Shown piece after piece: positions 8,180 to 15,839 of a DNA stretch of 64,000 nt. The position numbers were made by a program, and so were the translations under genes. The notes under the pieces were generated by a model. The model saw only the letters and a program-made list of their open reading frames with translations. It was not told where the DNA came from and did not search any database. Position 1 is the first letter of the stretch, and each line of letters begins with the position of its first letter. The DNA comes from UBA11090 sp035560555. Lineage in GTDB: Bacteria > Spirochaetota > Spirochaetia > Treponematales > Rectinemataceae. The stretch is taken from the NCBI GenBank assembly GCA_035560555.1, contig DATMZF010000024.1, positions 62,001 through 126,000 on the forward strand, in the 5' to 3' direction.

Positions 8180-9919
8180 TCAGCCCTCGCACCATCCGCC
8201 CTTTCCTTCGTTCTTCGCCTTGTAGAGTCCCCGGTCCGCCTTTTGCTGGGCTGCCATCAGCTCCTCGAGGCTGGTCTCGCCGCCGCAGCAGAATGCCACT
8301 CCCGCCGAAACGGAGTAGCCGACGACCTTCGGCGTCCCTGTTTTGGCCGACGCGTCCTGGACCACGGCGACGCCGGACTGTCTGCAATCCGAAACGAGGT
8401 GGTCGGCGATCGCGCTGGCCACCTCGAGAGGACAGCCTCGGAGGACGAGGAGAAATTCGTCGCCCCCGGTTCTCACCACGCAATCGTCGGCGCGGATATT
8501 CCTCTGGGCGATCCGGACTAGATCGACGAGGATGGCGTCGCCCGTCGCGTGGCCGAAGCTATCGTTGACGGATTTGAAGTTGTCGATATCGAAGGCCAAT
8601 ACGGAGAAGGGCTTTTTGAGATCGTCGGCGAGGATCGGCAGTATTTTCCGGTTGTAGCATCCCGTGAGTTCGTCGTGGAGCGCTTCTTCCCGGAACGTGG
8701 CCGCCCTTCGCCGTTCCACGATGAGCGCGCTGTAATGACCCAAGGCATCGTAGACCACGAAGACGCAGGAAGCCAAAGCCAGCACGATGAAACCGTAATG
8801 GGAGACCATGATGGCCCCGGGGGCGTCCACCAGGACGAGAAGGATGATATCGCGCGTCGCGCTGAGGAAGGCCACGACGACGCCGAAGGCGATGATCCGC
8901 AGGGAACCCGCCTTTCGGGCTTGGCCGGCCACGATCACCAAAAGATAGGCCTGCAGCGGCAAAAAGGTGAGGTACGTATAGCCGTAGAGTCGCTTTATAG
9001 CGACGATGTCGCCCGGGTAGACGACGATTAGGGCGAAGCAAACCAGCTGAATCGCGGTGAAGACGATGGCGAAAATATCCAGCTTTTTGTCGAGAAGCCT
9101 CAGGTAGGCTATCACGAAAAGCGCGGCGCTCAGGTGGCGCAGCGATACGACGATTTTCTTGAAGGCCACGAGCGAGACAGGGAGACGCTCAAGGCAGACA
9201 AAGTCGGCGAGGAAGACGGCGACGGCGACACTGGCTATCCCCAGAAGAATGTTGGACAGTCTGCTCAGGTCGTTGAAAATCCCCATGCTCAGGACGATGA
9301 TCGAAAACGCCAGGATCGCGCCCATGGAAAGCCATATCGCGCCGTTGGAAAAGAGCATTAAGAGGAAGAGCAGCGGCGCGTGACGGTTCGCGTCGATCAG
9401 ATAAGGCAACGCGGTGATTCCCGCCTCATAGGTGCCCGCTATGGTGGCGTCGATGGTGTTTTCGGTCGAAAGCAGGCCGGCGGGAACGGGAAAGACATGC
9501 ACCGCGTTCCATATGCTGGATCGCCCATCCCTTGGATCGCCTCGCACGCCTATGGACAGGCCGTTGAGGGTCACCGTCAGCGAGCTCCCCGCCATCTGCG
9601 GAAATACTAGGGCCAGGTTTTCGCCGCCCGCGATCGCGTCGGGAAGGCGAAGCTTCATATGGAATACATAGCCGCCGGATTGGAAGGAGGCGTCGCTCGC
9701 GCAGGAAATGAGAACCGGCAGCGCCCTTGTCCCGAGAGGGACTCCATCCCTCTCGATCGCCGCGGAGGGCTCCACGAGCGACGCGTCGGGCGGCGCCTTG
9801 TAGGCGGACAGGAAAGCCTGGAGCGCGAAGACGACCAAGAACGCCGCGGCGATGTAGGCCGCGCTTCTCATGTTCGCTCGAGGTGAAGGTTTGGGCATGC
9901 CCGTTTCGTTTTTCTTCAT
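8180..9919 (-). CDS. Membrane diguanylate cyclase with 7TMR-DISM-like sensor
   Basis: 579 residues. An N-terminal membrane anchor (about 18-40), an extracytoplasmic domain of roughly 140 residues, then a block of about seven hydrophobic helices (185-400), the layout of 7TMR-DISM receptors. The C-terminal GGDEF domain starts near 410 with the ELTGCYNRKIL and FDIDNFKSVND motifs, and has an intact GGDEF active site. The allosteric RxxD I-site (RADD) lies five residues before GGDEF, so product inhibition is expected. It converts two GTP to cyclic di-GMP in response to an outside ligand. The ATG overlaps the AOR stop by 4 bases, tying its expression to that enzyme. Confidence 0.9.
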   Translation of the reverse strand: MKKNETGMPKPSPRANMRSAAYIAAAFLVVFALQAFLSAYKAPPDASLVEPSAAIERDGVPLGTRALPVLISCASDASFQSGGYVFHMKLRLPDAIAGGENLALVFPQMAGSSLTVTLNGLSIGVRGDPRDGRSSIWNAVHVFPVPAGLLSTENTIDATIAGTYEAGITALPYLIDANRHAPLLFLLMLFSNGAIWLSMGAILAFSIIVLSMGIFNDLSRLSNILLGIASVAVAVFLADFVCLERLPVSLVAFKKIVVSLRHLSAALFVIAYLRLLDKKLDIFAIVFTAIQLVCFALIVVYPGDIVAIKRLYGYTYLTFLPLQAYLLVIVAGQARKAGSLRIIAFGVVVAFLSATRDIILLVLVDAPGAIMVSHYGFIVLALASCVFVVYDALGHYSALIVERRRAATFREEALHDELTGCYNRKILPILADDLKKPFSVLAFDIDNFKSVNDSFGHATGDAILVDLVRIAQRNIRADDCVVRTGGDEFLLVLRGCPLEVASAIADHLVSDCRQSGVAVVQDASAKTGTPKVVGYSVSAGVAFCCGGETSLEELMAAQQKADRGLYKAKNEGKGGWCEG

Positions 9920-11919
9920 CGAAAAAACGATCCCCCAGGAAAATTCCTCGAGACCAGGTCCTTTAGGCCCAGCTTTTCGATGGTCGCCGTCGTCGGCGCT
10001 CCCGTTTCCCCATCCCAGCCCATCGCCGCCCAGTGCAGGCCGACCTTTTCGGCCAAAGGCAGAGACTTGCCTTTCAGGGGGCCGTTGGAGAGAGGAGGCG
10101 CGCCGCGCATGCGTTCGGGGACGAAATAGTCGCGGGGCTGGATTCCCTGCTTGAGGTTGAAGAGCTGGCGCAGGGTCTGCGCTCGCCTACCCATCTCCAT
10201 ATACTCGTCAGGCGACAGTTCCATGCCCGTCGCCGCGTTGAAAAAGGCGAAAAGGTCCCAGTGCTGGACGCCCGTGATCATGGCGAAAAGACAGCCCCCC
10301 GCCATGTCAGCCACTTGTTTATAGAGCGTGCCAGCCACCCCCTTCATCGCTTCTTCCTCGGTGGCGCCGTACTCGCGCGACTTCAGGTAGACGAGCGGCA
10401 CCTTCGGCGCCCAGGATACTCGTTTCCAGAGTTGCATCACGTTGTAATAGACGCCTGAGGCGATCGTGTGGCGACCCGGCGTGGGGTCGGCCGAGTAGGA
10501 CACTCCCATCTGCGGATCGGCCCGCGAATCGTGCATGCCGGGCTCCTGCCCTCCAGCCTGCGCGGCGAAGGATTCGGAGGAATGTCCCAGCTTCTTCGCG
10601 GCCGCGGCGGCGCCGTCGGCGAAAAGCTCGCCTGCGCCCTGGCGCCTCGCCATGAGTTCGAGGAAGGCCACGATAGCTTCGCTGCCGCCCCATCTCAGGT
10701 CGATGCCGCCCAACGCGGCTTCGCTCAGGATGCCGCGTTCCCTGCACTCGATGGCGAAGGCTACGGTGGTTCCGGCCGATATCGTGTCGAGCCCGCTCCT
10801 GTTGCATATATCGTTGCACCTGAAGATGGACGCGTGGTCGTCGTTGAGGAGGAGGGGGCCGAAAGCGGCATGCGTCTCGTACTCCGGCTTGTGCATATGC
10901 CCGCCGCCGGCGATGATGCCGCTCACGTCGCAGATGCCGCCGCAGCCGATGACACAGGAATAGCAATGGTATTTCTTCGTTTCGAGGTCAGTGACCTTCT
11001 GGGCGTTGAGCTTTTCGAATCGCGCCTTCGGGAACTCGGCCGGACCGTCCTTCCAGTTGCCCACCGGCGTATCGCCATTCACCACGCCGCCGGTATTGTT
11101 GTAGATGGTGCCCCAGCGCTTGAAAAACGCCGCGCTCAGGATGCCGTCCATGCGGAAGACGAGGGGCAGCCCCATCATTTTCCCCACGAAGGCCAGATGC
11201 TTGCCCTTCACGAAGGCCGGGATATTGGTGTTCTTCACCGATTCGGTGAATCGCTTGGAGAGTTCCATCACTTTCTGCGGGTTGGCGCAGGATATTTTGG
11301 CGCTTCCGGACAGAACGATGGCCTTGAGGCGTTTCGAACCCATGACGGCGCCCACGCCCGAGCGCGCGGCGTAGCGGCCGCCGTCGTTGGAGATGCCGGA
11401 GATGAGCGATAGGTTTTCGGCGGCGTAGCCTATGGCGGCCATCGCCGGTTTTTTCCCTTTAAACGAGGCGAAAATCGCTTCCTCGGTTTCGACGGCGTCC
11501 TTGCCCCAGAGTTCCCCGGCCGGTTCCAGCCGGGGACCTTCGTCGTCGCAGAAAAAAACGACGGGCTGGGCCGAGATTCCCTTGAAGAAGATGCCGTCAT
11601 AGCCGCAGCGTTTTATCGCCGGAGACAGGGTGCCGCCGCAGTTGGCGTCTCCCCAGCCGTTAGTGAGGGGCGACTTGCAGGCCACCATCCAGCGGCCGGT
11701 CATCACCGACCCGGTCCCGGTCAGCGCCCCCGACATGAAGGCGAGTACGTTTTCGGGACCGAGCGGGTCAGCGCCGGCGGGTATTTCGTCGATGAGAATT
11801 CGCGCCACGAGGCCGATCCCGCCGGCGCACTCGCTGTACATTTCTTCCGGCGGCGTCCGCGTCTCGAAGCTCCCGCTTCCCAAATCGACGAAGAGCAGCT
11901 TGCCCATGCAGCCTTTCAT
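9916..11919 (-). CDS. Aldehyde:ferredoxin oxidoreductase family (tungsten-pterin)
   Basis: 667 residues, within the family range (600-700). N-terminus MGKLLFVDLGSG is the usual AOR opening. The 4Fe-4S ligands are visible: Cys319, Cys322 and Cys326 in HCYSCVIGC, and Cys543 in GGCLFAM. Family members use a tungsten bis-pyranopterin cofactor to oxidise aldehydes to acids with ferredoxin, or run in reverse; the substrate here is unknown. Ribosome site GGAGG lies 7 bases before ATG. It is preceded by a small cupin protein (18-base gap) and followed, with a 4-base overlap, by a diguanylate cyclase. No pterin or tungstate genes are nearby. Confidence 0.9.
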   Translation of the reverse strand: MKGCMGKLLFVDLGSGSFETRTPPEEMYSECAGGIGLVARILIDEIPAGADPLGPENVLAFMSGALTGTGSVMTGRWMVACKSPLTNGWGDANCGGTLSPAIKRCGYDGIFFKGISAQPVVFFCDDEGPRLEPAGELWGKDAVETEEAIFASFKGKKPAMAAIGYAAENLSLISGISNDGGRYAARSGVGAVMGSKRLKAIVLSGSAKISCANPQKVMELSKRFTESVKNTNIPAFVKGKHLAFVGKMMGLPLVFRMDGILSAAFFKRWGTIYNNTGGVVNGDTPVGNWKDGPAEFPKARFEKLNAQKVTDLETKKYHCYSCVIGCGGICDVSGIIAGGGHMHKPEYETHAAFGPLLLNDDHASIFRCNDICNRSGLDTISAGTTVAFAIECRERGILSEAALGGIDLRWGGSEAIVAFLELMARRQGAGELFADGAAAAAKKLGHSSESFAAQAGGQEPGMHDSRADPQMGVSYSADPTPGRHTIASGVYYNVMQLWKRVSWAPKVPLVYLKSREYGATEEEAMKGVAGTLYKQVADMAGGCLFAMITGVQHWDLFAFFNAATGMELSPDEYMEMGRRAQTLRQLFNLKQGIQPRDYFVPERMRGAPPLSNGPLKGKSLPLAEKVGLHWAAMGWDGETGAPTTATIEKLGLKDLVSRNFPGGSFFR

Positions 11920-11937
11920 GATCGCCTCCAGGCGCGG

Positions 11938-12276
11938 TCAGCGCGCAAGGAAATCTTCGCGTGGCGGGGAAAAAACATCCAATAGCCGACCCTTGGCGAG
12001 GCATTTGGTTCCATGCCGCGCGCCGCCGGGAACGAGGACGCAGTCTCCCTGTTCCAGCCTGTAGGTCGTCGCGCCCACGAAATAATCGAAGCTCCCGTCG
12101 AGACAATAGGAGATTTGCTCATGGGGATGCTGATGCGCGGCTCCCAAAGCCCCGGTTTCGAAAAGCACTTCGACGACCATCGACTTCTCGCCGTAGGCCC
12201 TCACCTTGCGCGACAGAAGACCGGGTTCGAGAATTTCGAGCTTGGCCGCGATGTCCGGGAAAAACGTTCCTTCCAT
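11938..12276 (-). CDS. Small single-domain cupin protein
   Basis: 112 residues from the ATG that follows GGAGG at 6-7 bases. Both cupin motifs are present: HQHPHEQISYCLDG supplies the metal-binding His and Glu ligands, and GDCVLVPGGARHG the second histidine. Such proteins bind a divalent metal and act as small-molecule enzymes or sensors. Position directly ahead of the AOR gene suggests a helper or sensing role there (inference). An extended -10 element, TGATATAGT on the minus strand at 12327-12335, is a possible promoter. An upstream in-frame ATG lacks a ribosome site. Confidence 0.8.
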   Translation of the reverse strand: MEGTFFPDIAAKLEILEPGLLSRKVRAYGEKSMVVEVLFETGALGAAHQHPHEQISYCLDGSFDYFVGATTYRLEQGDCVLVPGGARHGTKCLAKGRLLDVFSPPREDFLAR

Positions 12277-12405
12277 GAAATTCCTCCGCCCAAAGCCAGA
12301 TTTCACCATTGCCGGATTTCGCCTTGACTATATCATGAAAATCTGCGACGATACACGAAATCTTCAAGAAAGGAGCCGAAGCAGTGTTTGTAAACGTAAC
12401 GTCAT
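12277..12405. other. Intergenic region, left part, between cupin and MFS genes
   Basis: Together with the folded stretch to its right this makes a 305-base gene-free interval. It holds the cupin ribosome site (GGAGG) and a possible extended -10 (12327-12332) for the cupin-AOR unit. I see no credible coding frame. No convincing rightward sigma70 promoter for the MFS gene was found. Confidence 0.4.
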
Positions 12406-12568
12406 CGTACCGAAACGTACGCGCAGCTGCTTAAGGCTCGAGTACAGAAAGAACACCCCCTTTCTCACATCCTTAAGCATCTCCGCGCCACCAGTCAGCT
12501 GCGCTGAAAGCGCAATCGCCATGCCGGCAGGGATGATTCCCTCCGGAACGGTACCGCACCACGTGCGG
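12406..12568 (+). promoter_or_regulatory. Multi-hairpin leader upstream of MFS transporter (candidate structured RNA)
   Basis: Five consecutive inverted repeats fill this stretch: CGTAC/GTACG (12406-12410 with 12417-12421); a 9-bp perfect pair TGCTTAAGG/CCTTAAGCA (12428-12436 with 12471-12479) enclosing AGAAAG/CTTTCT (12446-12451 with 12460-12465); TGCGCT-GAA-AGCGCA (12500-12514); CCGG-C-AGGGA-TGAT-TCCCT-CCGG (12524-12546); CCGCAC/GTGCGG (12554-12568). The last ends 13 bases before the ATG and covers most of the CGGGAG ribosome site. Orientation is taken from the adjacent gene. It does not match a riboswitch class I can recognise by eye. Confidence 0.45.
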
Positions 12569-12581
12569 GAGCATTAAAATC

Positions 12582-13934
12582 ATGGGCACTCAAGCCGCGA
12601 AAAAAAGCATCGACAACCTCTTTCCAGCCCTGCGCCGCAAGGCGGTGGGACTATTCGGCGTGTACGGAGGGCTTCCAAAACCCCTCTACATGCTGTGCAT
12701 CGCCACCATCATCAACTCTATGGGCATTTTCGTGTTTCCCTTTCTCACCCTCTATCTCACCGGCAGGTCGGGAATGAGCCAGAGTGAAGCGGGCAACTTC
12801 ATGTTTTTCATCTCGATCGTCTACATACCTGGCAACTTCATAGGCGGGAAACTGGCCGACCGATGGGGACGCAAGCGACTCATGGTCGTCACGCAGATAA
12901 TCTCGGCGGCCCTGTACATCCCCTGCGGCTTCGCCATGTTCTCCGCGCATGTTCCCTGGCTCATTCTCCTGAGCGTGTTCTTCGACGGGATCACCGATCC
13001 CGCCCGATCGGCGATGATGACGGATCTCACCACGCCGGAGAACAGGCGCACCGCCTTCTCGCTCCAGTACCTCGTCCACAACCTCGGCTTCGCGGTGGGA
13101 TCGCTCATCGCTGGTTTCCTCTTCGAGCACGCATCGTCATGGCTCTTCTGGGGAAACGCGCTGGCCGTCTTCGCCGCCACCGCCATCGTGGGCGCCAAGG
13201 TGGGCGAAACGAAGCCTACCCAGCAGCAGATCGACGCGACCATCGGCACGGGAAGCACCGAGGAGGCCCACAAGGGCTCGCTGGTCCAGGCCCTCATGTC
13301 GCGCCCCTTCCTCATCGTTTTCACGATGATCGCGACCTGGTACGGCTTCGTCTACAACCAGCACCGCTTCGCCCTGCCCCTCCAGACGAAAGCGCTGTTC
13401 GGCGAATCCGGGGCGGCCATCTTCGGCACCTTCATGACGCTGAACGCCGTCCTCGTCATCTTCCTCTCGACGCCCGTCATGGCCCTGTCGAAAAAATGGA
13501 AGCCCATCAATTCGGTGGCGCTGGCAGGGGTTTTCTACGCGGTGGGATTCGGGATGATAGGACTGTCTCGTAATATCTGGCTTCTCTACCTGTCGACGAT
13601 CCTGTGGACGCTGGGCGAAATCGTGAACGCGACGAACGAGGGCGCCTATGTGGCGAACCACACGCCCATCTCGCACCGCGGAAGATTCCAGGCGGTGCTG
13701 CCCTTCATCGGGGGAATCGGCTGGACCATCAGCCCGCCGGTGATTGGTAGGCTGATAGACGCCACAAGCCTCGACGCCGTATGGCCCCTCGTGGGAGCGA
13801 TCGCCGCCGTCGCCGCGGGCCTGCTCTGGCTCCTGGGCAAGATCGAGGACCGAACGCTGGCCAGGCGACCGAAAAACGCCCCGGGAATCCCCCAGAAAGG
13901 CGCAGGGGAGGCTTCTGTGGAAATTCGGGACTAA
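12582..13934 (+). CDS. Major facilitator superfamily transporter
   Basis: 450 residues with about 12 hydrophobic segments in two groups of six. The cytoplasmic loop motif between helices 2 and 3, GGKLADRWGRKRLMV (near 88-102), is the MFS signature. A loop of about 25 polar residues (around 210-235) separates the halves. N- and C-terminal tails are hydrophilic. It resembles drug or metabolite exporters in general layout, but no substrate can be assigned. The ribosome site CGGGAG is 10 bases from ATG and overlaps a predicted hairpin. Divergent from the cupin-AOR unit; followed by an inverted repeat (GGGTGG/CCACCC around 13951-13983) without a T-run. Confidence 0.85.
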   Translation: MGTQAAKKSIDNLFPALRRKAVGLFGVYGGLPKPLYMLCIATIINSMGIFVFPFLTLYLTGRSGMSQSEAGNFMFFISIVYIPGNFIGGKLADRWGRKRLMVVTQIISAALYIPCGFAMFSAHVPWLILLSVFFDGITDPARSAMMTDLTTPENRRTAFSLQYLVHNLGFAVGSLIAGFLFEHASSWLFWGNALAVFAATAIVGAKVGETKPTQQQIDATIGTGSTEEAHKGSLVQALMSRPFLIVFTMIATWYGFVYNQHRFALPLQTKALFGESGAAIFGTFMTLNAVLVIFLSTPVMALSKKWKPINSVALAGVFYAVGFGMIGLSRNIWLLYLSTILWTLGEIVNATNEGAYVANHTPISHRGRFQAVLPFIGGIGWTISPPVIGRLIDATSLDAVWPLVGAIAAVAAGLLWLLGKIEDRTLARRPKNAPGIPQKGAGEASVEIRD

Positions 13935-14019
13935 TGGAGGTATACTATAGTGGGTGGTGGAGCGGTTTACCGGTCTTCCACCCAGCCAAGCCGCAGGGAA
14001 ACAAGACCGAATGGACATG

Positions 14020-14034
14020 AAAAAAAGCGTTCGG
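14020..14034 (-). terminator. tRNA-Val terminator using the extended acceptor helix
   Basis: Trailer bases 14026-14034 pair with leader bases 14107-14116, and the transcript then runs into seven T residues (14020-14026). The whole pre-tRNA thus doubles as a Rho-independent terminator stem. Confidence 0.55.
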
Positions 14035-14106
14035 TGGGCGATATTGGGATTGAACCAATGACTTCTACCGTGTGAAGGTAGCACTCTCCCGCTGAGTTAA
14101 TCGCCC
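14035..14106 (-). tRNA. tRNA-Val (anticodon CAC)
   Basis: 72 nucleotides: acceptor GGGCGAT pairs with ATCGCCC, D-arm ACTC/GAGT, anticodon stem CTACC/GGTAG around loop TTCACAC giving CAC (valine, codon GUG), T-arm ATTGG/CCAAT with loop TTCAATC. Discriminator is A. CCA is not encoded (genome has CCG), so it must be added. The 10-base leader pairs with the trailer (one mismatch) to lengthen the acceptor stem to about 17 bp, ending in a T7 run at 14020-14026. Confidence 0.96.
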
Positions 14107-14132
14107 ACCCAACGCTCTTTCGACTGCTGGCC

Positions 14133-14161
14133 ATCCTACCAAAGCGCCGGCAGCGTGTCAA
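14133..14161 (-). promoter_or_regulatory. Promoter of tRNA-Val
   Basis: Minus-strand TTGACA (14156-14161, perfect -35), 17-base spacer, TAGGAT (14133-14138). Predicted start near 14126, leaving a leader of about 20 bases. Confidence 0.75.
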
Positions 14162-14182
14162 TAAGCGGCTCGCGGAGAAACG

Positions 14183-14827
14183 ATGAGGCAAGAAGATGCC
14201 AAAATAGCGGAAGGATATAGTCCTCGGATAAAAGCGCGATCAATGGCCACGCATCAGGAGCTGACCATTGAACTCACGCGCAAAGCCATTCATCTCCTGA
14301 TAGCCTTCGTCCCTATCATTCTCTCGATCTCAAAACCGCTAGCCGTCTTTCTCCTGGCGGGCGGCACCTGCGGTTACGCCGTCTTCGAGACATTACGCAT
14401 GAAAGGGATCCATATCCCGCTGATCTCCGCCATAACCGCGCGGGCGGCCCGGCTCCGCGACGCGGGCCGCTTCGTCAAAGGGCCGGTGACGCTTGGACTC
14501 GGGGCGCTTGCCTCGGTACTGCTCTTCAGCCAGACTTCGGCCTCGATAGCCGTCTATATTCTGGCCTTCGGCGACAGCTTTTCCAGCATTGTCGGCAAAA
14601 CCATAGGAAAGGTAAAAATGCCTTTCACGAGGGGCAAATCGCTCGAGGGAAGTCTCACCTGTTTTTTGGTATCTTTGCTTTCCGCCTTCGCCATATCGCG
14701 CGAATTGGGACCGTCCCTGATCATCGCCGCCGTTTCCACCTTCGTAGAAGCGCTGCCGGCCAAGGATTGGGACAATATCCTCCTGCCCCTCGCGGCCGGC
14801 CTGACCGCCACGCTCATGGGATTCTAG
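14183..14827 (+). CDS. Dolichol kinase-like / CTP-dependent lipid kinase family membrane protein
   Basis: 214 residues, with about six hydrophobic helices. Motifs typical of the dolichol-kinase/phytol-kinase branch of the phosphatidate cytidylyltransferase superfamily: RKAIHLLIAF near 33, FGDSFSSIVGKTIGK near 131-145 and KSLEGSLTCF near 152-161. Relatives transfer phosphate from CTP to a polyprenol, phytol or diacylglycerol; the bacterial substrate is unknown. The ATG at 14183 follows GGAG by 6 bases; an internal ATG at 14243 has none. Starts 22 bases from the -35 of the divergent tRNA promoter. Confidence 0.75.
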   Translation: MRQEDAKIAEGYSPRIKARSMATHQELTIELTRKAIHLLIAFVPIILSISKPLAVFLLAGGTCGYAVFETLRMKGIHIPLISAITARAARLRDAGRFVKGPVTLGLGALASVLLFSQTSASIAVYILAFGDSFSSIVGKTIGKVKMPFTRGKSLEGSLTCFLVSLLSAFAISRELGPSLIIAAVSTFVEALPAKDWDNILLPLAAGLTATLMGF

Positions 14828-14863
14828 CAAGAAGCCGTTTCAGGAGAGCTTCAGCCGAAAAAC

Positions 14864-15826
14864 CTACTGCCAGAGGTAGAATGAATGCAGTTTGTAGATA
14901 TAGAGGAAGCTTCCAAGCGCCATCATCATTATCGACACAAGGCTTAGGATCGGCGATCCATCGCGACTCAGATAATGCGTGCCCGCCGTCAGGGCCGCTA
15001 TGCCAAGCACTATGAAGTAATATGCCTTATCGCCCCTCACCCTCACCGCGATGAGGTAATTCGCTATCGTTATGAGTATGATCGCGAGCGAAAACCCTTC
15101 GATGAGACGTTCATAGCCCACCTTGAATATGATGTTCCGCGTCCATATGCCCGTGTTGACGGGCAGGATGGAGACAAGGGCTATGCTGATGCCGACGCAG
15201 GCGGCCATTATGGAAAACTGCCTGTCGTTCCGCATGCCCGACGCGTAAAGCCCGGAGATGAATATGGCCATATAGCCCAGGAATCTCGTGCCGATGTAGA
15301 GCTTGTCGATGACGGCCAGCAGCGAATCGGAGCCGCCGTTCAAGCCCGCGAACAGATGGACGAGCCTCAGGGAATCGAAGGATACCGTGGCGAGCCAGAA
15401 GGCGAAAAAGAAGATCTCGGCCGAAACGGTCTTCCTGAAGGTCCTCAGGATGAAGGCGCCGACCAGGGAAGCGAAGAATGAGGCCGAAAGCGTGTCGGCC
15501 AAGGAGAGGGCGAAGGAAGAAATTCGCCACCCCAGAATGGTATGGACCTTGTAGATCTTGTGTTCGATGAGGAAAATTGGGACATCCCTGCGCAGGATGA
15601 GAAGAATCGAGAAGGCCACGGCGAGCAGGAACATGGCGCCGCTTACGCCAAAGAGGATCCAATAGGTGCGTCGTCGGTTCTGAAGGGTCACAGTCGATAA
15701 GATAGCGCGAAACGAAGCCCGCTTGAAGCCCCCGAAGGCGCGATTCGCTTTACGCGAAGCACGATGCGCGGCCCATCCGATTGAAAGAGCCTTCGTTTTT
15801 ATATATAGTTCCTTATCTTTTTCCAT
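14864..15826 (-). CDS. Polytopic membrane protein of unknown function
   Basis: About 320 residues with seven or eight hydrophobic helices, the first near residues 55-78 (WILFGVSGAMFLLAVAFSIL). The spacing of helices resembles 7TM signalling modules but there is no soluble output domain. I recognise no family. The start is uncertain: ATG 15826 has no ribosome site and the first 45 residues are basic, soluble and overlap the proS promoter. A GTG at 15691, seven bases after TATCTT on the minus strand, would start just before the first helix and may be the true, leaderless start. Ends 36 bases from the convergent dolichol-kinase-like gene. Confidence 0.65.
   Translation of the reverse strand: MEKDKELYIKTKALSIGWAAHRASRKANRAFGGFKRASFRAILSTVTLQNRRRTYWILFGVSGAMFLLAVAFSILLILRRDVPIFLIEHKIYKVHTILGWRISSFALSLADTLSASFFASLVGAFILRTFRKTVSAEIFFFAFWLATVSFDSLRLVHLFAGLNGGSDSLLAVIDKLYIGTRFLGYMAIFISGLYASGMRNDRQFSIMAACVGISIALVSILPVNTGIWTRNIIFKVGYERLIEGFSLAIILITIANYLIAVRVRGDKAYYFIVLGIAALTAGTHYLSRDGSPILSLVSIMMMALGSFLYIYKLHSFYLWQ
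15781..15809 (+). promoter_or_regulatory. Promoter of proS
   Basis: TTGAAA (15781-15786), 17-base spacer, TATAGT (15804-15809); predicted start about 24 bases before the proS ATG, with the ribosome site AGGTGA in between. Confidence 0.65.
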
Positions 15827-15839
15827 GGTGAGGTGACTT

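Noticed and set aside
12406..12568. Match to a cobalamin, SAM or guanidine riboswitch
   Set aside because: None of the conserved sequence boxes of these classes could be found by eye; kept as an unassigned structured leader.
13951..13983. Terminator for the MFS gene at the GGGTGG/CCACCC inverted repeat
   Set aside because: Stem is interrupted and has no T-run on either strand; may be structural but not listed as a terminator.
13967..14191. 74-codon minus-strand frame across 14.0-14.2 kb
   Set aside because: It is the translation of the tRNA-Val gene and its promoter.
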